Assembly: GCA_021772705.1 (NCBI GenBank)
Contig: JAJFLN010000164.1
Location: 1 to 12,930, forward strand
Length of the DNA: 12,930 bases
Reading direction: 5' to 3'
Source: Candidatus Cloacimonadota bacterium
Lineage (GTDB): Bacteria; Muiribacteriota; UBA6191; JACPRK01
Shown here: positions 1 through 6,826 of the stretch, one piece after another
How positions within the stretch are numbered: position 1 is the stretch's first letter
Layout: every line of letters begins with the position of its first letter
The notes under the pieces: model-generated
Told to the model about the DNA's origin: nothing
Databases searched by the model: none
Seen by the model: the letters and a program-made list of their open reading frames with translations, nothing else
Made by a program: the position numbers and the translations under genes

Positions 1-914
1 CTCAGACGATATGGCCGCCCGCTCCGTTCATCCCCTTCGGCGTAGCTCAGGACATGCTTCGACAGGCTCAGGACGAGCGGATCGGGAAAACTCGGCCATT
101 CAGTCGTCCTGGATGCGGGCATCCATAGTGGGGCGAACGGAGGAGGGGACCCCCTACGGGACATGCACCCGGTTACCGGTCCCGGCGTGGACAGGGGGAG
201 CCAACTGTAGGTCAGCTCTTCTGGTAACTCGTTGGAGTCGGCGCTCCTCCGTCCGTCGAGGCGAACGTGGTCCCTCAGGTTGTCCGCCGGCGGCAGCAGG
301 GGGTCGGGAATGGAAGCCACCCCGGCCCGGAATTCCACGGTCCGGTCCGGACCGGTCGCGGCGACGGGTCCGAAGTGTAGCAGACGCTGCTCCCCCGAGC
401 GGGTCAGGGCGGATCGAATAGCCACCAGGCCGGGAACGAACGGCGTCGTCCCGACAAGGCTGAACCGGACAGATACCAGTTCCCCGTCCCTCGGGGCTTT
501 CCCCGGCACCTCGACAATTCGTACACCCAGGGAACCCCGGTTGATGTCGAAGGTCGTCAGAGCTGTCTGTGCCGCTCCGGCTCCGGTGGTGATGTCCAGG
601 AGCTCCAGCGAACCGGCATCGTAGATCAGGGTGCCGACGAACTCGGAGAACTCCGGGAAGTCGGGCTTGGGCGCCGTGGCCCGAACGGCGACCACCACAC
701 CTGTCTGGGTGGGGCTTACTTGCAGGGAAATCTTCGGTGGCCCGCCGCCGCTACTGCTATTGCGTCGGGCCGGGACCAACTCCAAGGTGTAGCTACCGGC
801 AACCTCTTGCGCTGCGCCACGGACTCTCACGAAGTAGACCCCCGTCTCGGAGGATGATAACAGGAGGAGCACCGCGAGCGGAACGGGTAGAAGGTCGTCC
901 CAGCGCAAGATCAC
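1..914 (-). CDS. Partial secreted/surface protein with PPC-like, cohesin-like and PKD-like segments; runs off the left edge
   Basis: The minus strand is open without a stop from about 972 to the window edge. The only reasonable start is GTG at 914, which gives 304 residues before the edge. Residues 22-47 (ETGVYFVRVRG then GSYTLEL) look like the last strands of a bacterial pre-peptidase C-terminal (PPC) domain. Residues 61-155 resemble a cohesin-type beta-sandwich (GTLIYDAGSLELLDI, then DGELVSVRFSLVG). Residues 186-240 resemble a PKD/REJ domain (GPDRTVEF, VRLDGRRSAD, ELTYSW). Such modules occur in extracellular adhesins and enzymes. Residues 8-20 are hydrophobic and could pass as a signal peptide, but they also fit the strand before the PPC end, so the gene may be a headless remnant. 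No good ribosome binding site precedes the GTG. After about residue 250 the frame reads through low-likelihood sequence and a dispersed repeat, so the original C-terminus may be shifted or lost. Coding is likely; an intact gene is doubtful. Confidence 0.5.
   Translation of the reverse strand, partial: MILRWDDLLPVPLAVLLLLSSSETGVYFVRVRGAAQEVAGSYTLELVPARRNSSSGGGPPKISLQVSPTQTGVVVAVRATAPKPDFPEFSEFVGTLIYDAGSLELLDITTGAGAAQTALTTFDINRGSLGVRIVEVPGKAPRDGELVSVRFSLVGTTPFVPGLVAIRSALTRSGEQRLLHFGPVAATGPDRTVEFRAGVASIPDPLLPPADNLRDHVRLDGRRSADSNELPEELTYSWLPLSTPGPVTGCMSRRGSPPPFAPLWMPASRTTEWPSFPDPLVLSLSKHVLSYAEGDERSGRPYRL
27..80. repeat. Two-unit dispersed repeat (CTTCG...GCTCAGGAC units)
   Basis: Two imperfect tandem units of about 20 bases are visible: CTTCGGCGTAGCTCAGGACA (from 35) and CTTCGACAGGCTCAGGACG (from 57). 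The block is bordered by GTTCATCCC on the left and GAGCGG on the right. I recognise this type of sequence as a dispersed repeat found, often between genes, in many environmental bacterial genomes; that identification is from memory. Its minus-strand translation (LVLSLSKHVLSYAEG) is a commonly seen spurious peptide. This suggests that the reading frame crossing it is not original coding sequence. Confidence 0.6.
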
Positions 915-972
915 GAGAAAGCTGCACCCGGTGGAGCTGGAAAAGGCGAGATCCCGCCCTCTGGTCCGCGAC

Positions 973-3204
973 TCAGGGCCTGTCGGAGAGGCAGGCGCCG
1001 ATGACCTGGACGATCTCGCGCTCCTCGGCGTGAGATCGCAGGAGTGCCGTGGACACCCGGTCCGCCGTCTCATGACCCACGGTCTGACCGGAGAGGACCA
1101 GCAACGGAATGGATCTGCCCGACAACTCTCGGACGTGAGGCAGCAGTTCAAGGCCGATGCCGCCCGGCTTCCCTAGATCCAGCAGAATGACGTCGAACTC
1201 CTTCTCTCCCAGCGCCAGGATGGAGTCCTGGATATCGGCGGCGCCGGTGACCTGGAAGCCCTCTCCCAGTATGTCCGTCACAGCTGTCTGTGCCTCCGGG
1301 TCATCTTCGACATGGAGTATCCGGATCGAGTGGCCTGGTTCCGCCGGTCCCAAGCTCTCCAGGACTCGCTTCAGCACCTCCGGTTCCGGGGGCTTCTGGA
1401 GCCACTGGGCCAGAGGCACGGCGTCTCCTCGAAGCTCCATCCGCCCCTGAGGCAGAGAGGCTGCCAGCAATACAGTGGGCAGGGACTGGGTCTCCTCCCG
1501 GCTCTTCAGCTCTCGAAGCAGGGTGAATCCGTCCGTGTCGGACATGCGAGGATCGAAGGCCAGTAGCTCGTATTGCTTCTGCTTCAAGCTCCGCTTCACA
1601 GCCGCCGAATCGTGGACCACGTCGACGTGGAACCCGTGGAAAGCCAGCAGCCTGCCCAGGGAGGATGCCACCGGTCGATCGGCGACGCAGAGCAGAAGCC
1701 GGGCCGGTCCGGCGGCGTTCTGGGGAGTCGGTTTGGCCACCGGAGCCGGCGGCTGGTCCCCGGTGGCGAGGGTGGGAATCATGAAGTGAAACCGTGCTCC
1801 TCGGCCGACGGCGGATTCGAAGCCGATCTCACCGGCGAAGCGATCGATGATGGCCTTGGAGATGCTCAGACCCAGTCCGGATCCCCCCTGAAGCCGCGTA
1901 TCGGAAGAGTCAGCCTGGGCGAACCGGTGGAACACTCGATCCCGGAATTCGGCGGGGACTCCCGGGCCCTTGTCCTCCACCTCGACTCGGACCCGTCCGT
2001 CGAGCTCGGAGGACCGGATGGTGACGGCCGATCCGGGGGGAGAGAACTTGGCTGCGTTGGAGAGCAAGTTGGTCATGACTTGTTGGAGCCTGTCGGGATC
2101 GAGCTGGACCTGTAACCGGGGAACTGGTTCCTCCAGGACGAATTCGACCTCGAACTGATCTCCGTAGGCCCGGTTGGCCTCGATGGCCAGCTCGAGCTGG
2201 GGCCGGAGTTCGACGGCACGCATGTCGAATTCCATGATCCCCGCCTCGATCTTCTCCACGTCCAGGATGTCATTGACGATCCGGATCAGCCGGTGGCAGT
2301 TGTTGATGGCGATGTCCACCAGGGGACGGGCCTTGTGGGGCAGCTCTCCGCAGGCTCCTCCCGCCAGGAGTCCCAGGGAACCTCGGATCGAAGTCAAGGG
2401 AGTCCGGAGTTCGTGGCTGACGCTGGAGACGAATTCGTCCTTGAGGCGATCGATCTCTTTCCGGTCCGTGATGTCCCTGAATATGCCCCGGGTGGCGATG
2501 GGCCGGCCATCCTCGAAGCGGCAGCTCACGCTGCCCTCGACGTGGACCCGTTCGCCGGTCTTCTTGAGGAATGTGGTTTCCACGGCATCGACCTTCTCCC
2601 CGGAAGTCACCCGGGCGAAGAGCTCCATGCAGTGTTTCAGGATCTCCGGTGCGATGACGTCCTGCATGTTCAGCTTCGCCACATCGGCTTCGGTGTAGCC
2701 CAGAGATTCGCGCCAGGCCCGGTTCACGTAGAGGAAGCGGCCGTGGGGGTCCACGCTCTGGATCAGGTCGCTGGCATTCTCGAAGAGATCGCTGTAGCGG
2801 CGCTGGCTCTCCCTGAGTTGCTCCGCCATACTCCGGGCTTCTGTCACGTCTCGCGCCACGGCCAGCATGAGGCCGTCCTGCTGAAAGGGAACGCCATTCC
2901 AGCTGAGCCAGCGGTATCCGCCGCGCTTGCAGAAGAACCGGGTCTCGAATCGGACAGACTGTTTTCCTTCCGACGTGTACCGGAGTTCCTGGAGGGTCGC
3001 CTCTCGATCGTCGGCGTGAACGAACTCGATGAAGGGCCGGGCCGTCAGCTCATCCAGTTCGTGGCCGAGTACCTTTTGCCAAGCTGGATTGAGTTTGATG
3101 AAGTAGCCATCGAAGGCGACGATGCAGAGCAGATCCGACGACAGCTCGAAGAACCTCGCCAGGCGGTCATTCTCATCCAGTGACAGTTTCGGCTCCAGTG
3201 ACAT
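973..3204 (-). CDS. Hybrid sensor histidine kinase: PAS-PAS-HisKA-HATPase-REC-REC
   Basis: This is a 743-residue kinase with no membrane segment, so it is probably a cytoplasmic sensor. Two PAS domains (about 15-125 and 135-252) would detect a small molecule, redox state or other signal. The dimerisation domain has SVSHELRTPL with the phosphoacceptor His264. The ATPase domain shows the N box (NLLSNAAKF, 379-387), DKGPG (411-415) and the GGSGLGLS glycine box (440-447). A proline-rich linker (about 481-500) leads to two receivers. The first (about 502-618) keeps Asp551 and Lys604 but has only one acidic residue (VADR) where a pair is usual. The second (about 627-740) keeps EDD (633-635), Asp676 and Ser705, but has Arg723 where the invariant Lys is expected. 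The start is ATG at 3204, inside the 3' end of the upstream receiver gene (32-base overlap, different frame), which implies translational coupling. The ribosome binding site is weak. The family is clear; the signal and target are unknown. Confidence 0.93.
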   Translation of the reverse strand: MSLEPKLSLDENDRLARFFELSSDLLCIVAFDGYFIKLNPAWQKVLGHELDELTARPFIEFVHADDREATLQELRYTSEGKQSVRFETRFFCKRGGYRWLSWNGVPFQQDGLMLAVARDVTEARSMAEQLRESQRRYSDLFENASDLIQSVDPHGRFLYVNRAWRESLGYTEADVAKLNMQDVIAPEILKHCMELFARVTSGEKVDAVETTFLKKTGERVHVEGSVSCRFEDGRPIATRGIFRDITDRKEIDRLKDEFVSSVSHELRTPLTSIRGSLGLLAGGACGELPHKARPLVDIAINNCHRLIRIVNDILDVEKIEAGIMEFDMRAVELRPQLELAIEANRAYGDQFEVEFVLEEPVPRLQVQLDPDRLQQVMTNLLSNAAKFSPPGSAVTIRSSELDGRVRVEVEDKGPGVPAEFRDRVFHRFAQADSSDTRLQGGSGLGLSISKAIIDRFAGEIGFESAVGRGARFHFMIPTLATGDQPPAPVAKPTPQNAAGPARLLLCVADRPVASSLGRLLAFHGFHVDVVHDSAAVKRSLKQKQYELLAFDPRMSDTDGFTLLRELKSREETQSLPTVLLAASLPQGRMELRGDAVPLAQWLQKPPEPEVLKRVLESLGPAEPGHSIRILHVEDDPEAQTAVTDILGEGFQVTGAADIQDSILALGEKEFDVILLDLGKPGGIGLELLPHVRELSGRSIPLLVLSGQTVGHETADRVSTALLRSHAEEREIVQVIGACLSDRP

Positions 3205-3457
3205 CGTCGGTTCTCGGTCTCACCACCTGATTGGCCTTGAGGATCTTGCAGACCTTGAACCCGTTGGCGATGGGCATGTTCACGTCCAGGATGATCAGGT
3301 CGGGCATGAACTCGCCCACGATCTTCGCTCCTTCGAGGCCGTTGGAGGCCTCCTCGACGTCATGGCCCTCTTCCTCGAACAGGACGTTGATCAGGGAGCG
3401 AATGTCCGGATCGTCATCGATGACCAGGATCTTCTTCTGTGTCGCCGGCTCCGTCAT
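3173..3457 (-). CDS. Truncated receiver-domain (CheY-like) protein
   Basis: The 94-residue protein begins as a normal receiver: KILVIDDDPDIR supplies the acidic pocket (Asp14-Asp16), and LIILDVNMP carries the phosphoacceptor Asp58. Sequence similar to receivers ends after helix 3 (GFKVCKILKANQ, to residue 77). Strand 4 with its Thr/Ser, strand 5 with its Lys, and helices 4-5 are missing. The last 17 residues are unrelated and mostly come from the overlap with the kinase gene that follows. Intact receivers are about 115-125 residues, so some 40-45 are missing. Neither other frame restores strand 4, so this looks like a deletion or fusion point rather than a simple frameshift. The protein is unlikely to fold or phosphorylate normally, but translating it may still couple expression of the kinase. 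The start at ATG 3457 has GAGAG about 7 bases upstream. Confidence 0.75.
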   Translation of the reverse strand: MTEPATQKKILVIDDDPDIRSLINVLFEEEGHDVEEASNGLEGAKIVGEFMPDLIILDVNMPIANGFKVCKILKANQVVRPRTDDVTGAETVTG

Positions 3458-3604
3458 AACAGCTCTCGATCAAGGAAGGATGGCCCGGCAGGATCTCGGA
3501 ACCAGGCAAGGCTGAGTCACGTTGAAGTGTCAGCGTATCAAACGGGCATCTGCCGACACAGCAATCATTTGACCGGTTCTCCGCCGCACCGGCGGGGCTG
3601 TCGA
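3458..3604. other. Intergenic region with a short GC hairpin
   Basis: These 147 bases lie between the end of the aldo/keto reductase gene and the truncated receiver. CCGCCG-CAC-CGGCGG at 3581-3595 can form a 6-bp stem just downstream of the reductase stop codon. It is not followed by a T-run on the minus strand, so it is at best a weak or factor-dependent terminator. I see no convincing promoter and no open frame longer than 12 codons with ATG. Confidence 0.4.
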
Positions 3605-4819
3605 TTATCCCAGGACCTTCTTGGCCCTTCCGACGAGACCGGCCACATCCAGGCTGTGGGGACAGGCCTTTGAGGCGGCGTCCAGATCGAGGCCGTCAAA
3701 AGTCCGAAGGGCTTCGGGCAACTCCTTGTAGAGGCGTCGAGCCCGGCTCAGTTCGCCGTACTCGTCGTGATACATCAGCATCCGGAGCGTGTCGGCGATG
3801 GCGGCGGGCCGGTCCAGGGCCGCCGAACAGATGTGATTGCAGCCCTGGCAGTAGCTGTCGGAAGTGGCCTCGGCGTACTGGAGGAGCTGCCGGAGCTGCA
3901 ACGAGCCGAGACGGGTCAAGTCCCGGGCGGCCTTCACGTTCTGCTCCAGCTGCTGTACGTTCTTCATCTCGCTGACGGCAGCGTCGATCCGATCGTCTTC
4001 CCACGTGGCTTTCAGGGCCGCCTGGTGCTGGGTGAATCCCTTGGCCTTGAAGGCGTCGACCTTGCTCTGGAAAGAGAAGGCGCTGCCCTGGGTCTTCATG
4101 GCGATGAGGCCGATGTTGGCCTTCTTCGCTGCATCAATGGCCTTGTTCAGCTCCAGGTCGCCGTAGGACCGGAAGTTGTACTTGAACATGATCACGTCTA
4201 TCCAGCCCAGCTTGGCCGCATGGGCCAGGGCCTCCGAGACATTCGGGGAGTGAGTGGAGAAGCCGAAGAAGCGGATCTTACCCTCCTTCTTCAGACGATC
4301 CGCGGTGGCCTTCATCACCTTGTTCAGGGAGGGCAGGTCGCTCAGGTTGTGCAGCATCAGCAGGTCGACGTGGTCCGTCTTGAGACGGCCGAAGCTGGTC
4401 TGGAGTCGCTTCAGCATTCCCGGGGCGTCGTGGGAATCGGACTTGGTCGTGAGCCAGACCTTCTTCCTGAGCCCGGTTCTTTCCAGGAACCGGCCGATGG
4501 TGATCTCGCTGTTGCCGCCGCCGTAGCAGTCGGCGGTATCGAAATAGGTGACCCCCGCTTCGTAGGCCTGCTTCACCAGGCGCATGTCGAAGTCCATCGC
4601 CGTGCCCAGCACGAGGCGGGGAATCCGCTCTCCGGTCTTTCCCAGCAGGCTGAGGGGAACGGCGGGCTCGCCCGTCGCCGGGGCGCCCAGTTCACCCGAT
4701 ACCCGAGGGGCCGAAGGTACGGCCAGGGCCCGGGACATCTGTCCTCCCACGGCGACGGCCGCGGAACCGGCGAGGGCGGTTTTCAGGAATCGACGACGAT
4801 TCAGGTTCTTCTTGGACAC
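3605..4819 (-). CDS. Tat-exported aldo/keto reductase with C-terminal Fe-S-type cysteine motif
   Basis: The 404-residue protein starts at GTG 4819. AGGAGG at 4825-4830 sits 5 bases upstream; an in-frame ATG at 4861 lacks such a site and would put 14 extra residues before the signal. The N-terminus NRRRFLK (7-13) followed by TALAGSAAVAVGG is a twin-arginine signal. The core is an aldo/keto reductase barrel (about 55-320) with the catalytic set Asp94 and Tyr99 (FDTADCYGG), Lys126 and His157 (MLHN). Family members normally reduce aldehydes or ketones with NADPH. The C-terminal part has CQGCNHIC (Cys324, 327, 331) and CPH (Cys386), a ferredoxin-like arrangement that probably binds one 4Fe-4S cluster, as in the ferredoxin-tailed subfamily of predicted oxidoreductases. 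It may exchange electrons with a membrane partner such as the polyferredoxin encoded upstream. It is separated from that operon by 321 bases of hairpins and may be transcribed alone. The physiological substrate cannot be told from sequence. Confidence 0.92.
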   Translation of the reverse strand: MSKKNLNRRRFLKTALAGSAAVAVGGQMSRALAVPSAPRVSGELGAPATGEPAVPLSLLGKTGERIPRLVLGTAMDFDMRLVKQAYEAGVTYFDTADCYGGGNSEITIGRFLERTGLRKKVWLTTKSDSHDAPGMLKRLQTSFGRLKTDHVDLLMLHNLSDLPSLNKVMKATADRLKKEGKIRFFGFSTHSPNVSEALAHAAKLGWIDVIMFKYNFRSYGDLELNKAIDAAKKANIGLIAMKTQGSAFSFQSKVDAFKAKGFTQHQAALKATWEDDRIDAAVSEMKNVQQLEQNVKAARDLTRLGSLQLRQLLQYAEATSDSYCQGCNHICSAALDRPAAIADTLRMLMYHDEYGELSRARRLYKELPEALRTFDGLDLDAASKACPHSLDVAGLVGRAKKVLG

Positions 4820-4824
4820 GAAAT

Positions 4825-4830
4825 CCTCCT
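4825..4830 (-). promoter_or_regulatory. Ribosome binding site that decides the reductase start
   Basis: On the minus strand AGGAGG is followed by 5 bases (ATTTC) and then GTG at 4819. This is the strongest ribosome binding site on the minus strand of the window. It fixes the GTG as the start, placing the twin-arginine motif at residues 8-9. Confidence 0.85.
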
Positions 4831-4883
4831 GGGGTCGGGGGTGGCTAGCAGCAATACCCATGAACTAGTGAAAGGAATGTTTG

Positions 4884-4904
4884 AAAACGAGGGCTTTGCC
4901 CTCG
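4884..4904 (-). terminator. Candidate intrinsic terminator of the polyferredoxin operon
   Basis: CGAGGGC-TTT-GCCCTCG (4888-4904) is a perfect 7-bp stem with a 3-base loop. Read on the minus strand it is followed at once by TTTTC. It lies about 240 bases downstream of the polyferredoxin stop codon and 65 bases before the reductase start. The T-run is short, so termination strength is uncertain. If it works, the reductase needs a promoter within about 65 bases upstream of its start. Confidence 0.5.
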
Positions 4905-5058
4905 AACTCCCGCCAGGGGCCATTGGCCCCTGGACCCCGATGAACAGGTCGAGCTTTCGTATGTCATTCAAGTGTTCATCAGCACTCTCAGCCCCACCAG
5001 TCCAATTGGGGGTTTGGGGGAGCTGGCTCCCCCAACGGGGTGTGGGGCTGAGCCCCAC
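4888..5058. repeat. Array of four near-perfect stem-loops
   Basis: Four stems lie in 171 bases of otherwise non-coding DNA: CGAGGGC/GCCCTCG (4888-4904); CCAGGGGCC/GGCCCCTGG with loop ATT (4913-4933); TTGGGGGAGC/GCTCCCCCAA with loop TG (5014-5035); and GTGGGGC/GCCCCAC with loop TGA (5042-5058). CTCAGCCCCAC at 4987-4997 is also an exact inverted copy of 5042-5052, so the third hairpin can instead sit inside a larger cruciform. The repeated style (GC stem, short loop, linked by ACCCC/ACGGGG) resembles composite dispersed intergenic repeats seen in GC-rich genomes. Possible roles are mRNA 3' end protection, termination, or a remnant of a non-autonomous mobile element. No gene is visible in 4862-5140. 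Confidence 0.75.
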
Positions 5059-5140
5059 TACAACAAAAACCGTCTTATCTCAGGGGTATTGGGGCTAGAG
5101 CAGGGATCGAGGTCCGGACAGGGCCGGCGAATTGATTTCA

Positions 5141-6826
5141 TCATACCTCTCTGTCTTCTTGCTCGTCTGCTTCGGCAGAACTTTGGAGAAGCAGCGATCG
5201 TCCCTTTGAACGAGTCTCTCCCACGGCGGTAACGTAGATTGCCCGGTCATCAGACACAGGGCATTCGTGTTCGCAGATGCCGCAGCCGATGCAGAGCTCC
5301 GGCCGGACGAAGGGTTTCCGGAGGAGCACCTTCTGACCGTCCCAGCGGATCACTTCCTCCTCGTAGGAACCGATCGCCTTGGGAGACGTGGGGCAGACCT
5401 CCTCGCAGACCACGCAGGGGGTCTCCATCGACCAAGGAAGGCAGCGGCTTTTGTTCACGAAGGCGGTCCCGACTTTCACGGGTCCCTTGTCCTGGAACGG
5501 GGGCAGGCCGAGCTTCTCCTCGATGGAGATCGGCAAGATGGCTCCCGTGGGACAGACCTGGCCGCAGAGGGTGCAGTTCAGCTCGCAGTATCCCGATCGC
5601 ATGTTCATGATCGGGGTCCAAAAACCCTCGATGCCGGACTCGAAGGTCGCTGGCTGCAGCACGTTGGTGGGGCAGACCCGGATGCACTGTTCGCACTTGA
5701 TACATCGCTCCAGGAATTCTTTCTCCGCTGGAGATCCGGGGGGGCGAATGACCTTGGGGGAGAACGTCCTGTCGTCGCTGGCTCCGGCCATCCGGGCCAG
5801 GGGGGCCGTGAACGCCGCCGCCAGGGCTCCGAAGACGAGGCGCCGCCGCGACGTGTCAACGTGAGCGATGCCGCTCTCGGCGGGAGGCATGAACCGGAAC
5901 GACAGGGCGTCCTCAGGACAGTCCTCGATGCAGTTCATGCAGGCAAAGCACTCGCTGGACCGGAGCAACAGGTGCGGGTCGCTGGCCCCTTCGCAGTTCA
6001 TCAGGCAGAGGTCACAATCGGTGCACTTCTGGGTGTCCCGATCGATCCGCCAGAGAGCGAACCTGGAGAAGACCCCCAGCAACGCTCCCAGAGGACAGAG
6101 GGTGCGGCAGAAGAACCGGGGGATGATCAGGTTCATTCCCACGAGGAACAACATCATCCAGCCAACGGCAACGGCGGAACTGAAGATCCGTTCGTGCTTG
6201 ATGCCAGGCGAAGCCAGAGTCCATTCCGGCAACAGGGGCATGGCTTCCCGTAGCCGGGTTATGGCCACGTCGTAGGTGGGAGCGAAGGCCGTCGTATAGG
6301 AGCGGTACATCAGACAGATCGGGTCCAGCAAGCCGATCTGCAGCGACCCGAACAGCGCCATGAGCAGGAACCAGAGCAGGAGTACGTACTTGGTCCGGAA
6401 TAGGGGCCGATACCGATTCGCCTCGAGCCGGTCCTTGCCGGTGATCTTCGCGAACATCCAGCCGACGAACTGATGCAGCGTTCCGTAGGGGCACATCCAG
6501 TTGCAGAACCAGCGCCCCAGCAGCAGAGTCGGGATGATCAGCCACAGAGACCAGATCAGGTTCCGATAGACTGTGCCCGTCGAGAGGGCCGTCGCCAGGG
6601 CGACCAGGGGGTCCACCTCCAGGAAGAGTGACACCGGATATCCGCCGAGGCGGCTGAACCAGGTCACCGTCGCCAGATAGACGAAGAGGATGAAGAAGAA
6701 TGCCTGTGCCAGTATCCGGACGTCGGTGATCCGCAGGGACAGACTCCTCCTGTACGGTCGGGAACCTCGCTTGGGGTTGTCCCTTGGCGCTTCAGCAACA
6801 GCCGGCTCCCCGGGCTTCTCACTCAT
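5141..6826 (-). CDS. NapH/NapG-like membrane polyferredoxin (fusion, about six 4Fe-4S motifs)
   Basis: The 561-residue protein has a NapH/NosR/CcoG-like membrane half: four hydrophobic segments near 38-57, 90-107, 147-166 and 214-236, with two C-x3-CP motifs (Cys108/112 and Cys240/244). A ferredoxin pair follows, with clusters at Cys268-278 and Cys293-303. Then comes TSRRRLVFGALAAAF (325-339), a twin-arginine-like motif with a hydrophobic run. The rest is a MauM/NapG-like domain with four more cysteine groups: 375-385, 414-425, 471-478 (first Cys possibly 462) and 512-522. Separate NapG and NapH proteins pass quinol electrons to periplasmic reductases; here both appear in one chain. Such a protein would move electrons across or along the membrane. 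Its ATG at 6826 overlaps the DUF362 stop by 4 bases (ATGA), with GGAG 8 bases upstream, so the two are translationally coupled. The terminal acceptor is not identifiable: no nitrate, nitrous oxide or other terminal reductase is in the window. Confidence 0.9.
   Translation of the reverse strand: MSEKPGEPAVAEAPRDNPKRGSRPYRRSLSLRITDVRILAQAFFFILFVYLATVTWFSRLGGYPVSLFLEVDPLVALATALSTGTVYRNLIWSLWLIIPTLLLGRWFCNWMCPYGTLHQFVGWMFAKITGKDRLEANRYRPLFRTKYVLLLWFLLMALFGSLQIGLLDPICLMYRSYTTAFAPTYDVAITRLREAMPLLPEWTLASPGIKHERIFSSAVAVGWMMLFLVGMNLIIPRFFCRTLCPLGALLGVFSRFALWRIDRDTQKCTDCDLCLMNCEGASDPHLLLRSSECFACMNCIEDCPEDALSFRFMPPAESGIAHVDTSRRRLVFGALAAAFTAPLARMAGASDDRTFSPKVIRPPGSPAEKEFLERCIKCEQCIRVCPTNVLQPATFESGIEGFWTPIMNMRSGYCELNCTLCGQVCPTGAILPISIEEKLGLPPFQDKGPVKVGTAFVNKSRCLPWSMETPCVVCEEVCPTSPKAIGSYEEEVIRWDGQKVLLRKPFVRPELCIGCGICEHECPVSDDRAIYVTAVGETRSKGRSLLLQSSAEADEQEDREV

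Noticed and set aside
2293..3183. 296-codon plus-strand open frame opposite the PAS kinase
   Set aside because: Antisense shadow of the PAS domains; composition is rich in Gly, Glu and Leu with no family features.
4888..5058. CRISPR array or tandem repeat in the hairpin region
   Set aside because: The stems differ in sequence and are not regularly spaced direct repeats; no cas genes are present.
3767..5098. 443-codon open frame on the plus strand opposite the aldo/keto reductase
   Set aside because: It lies antisense to a clearly homologous gene, has no recognisable domain, and crosses the hairpin array; it is a by-product of high GC content.
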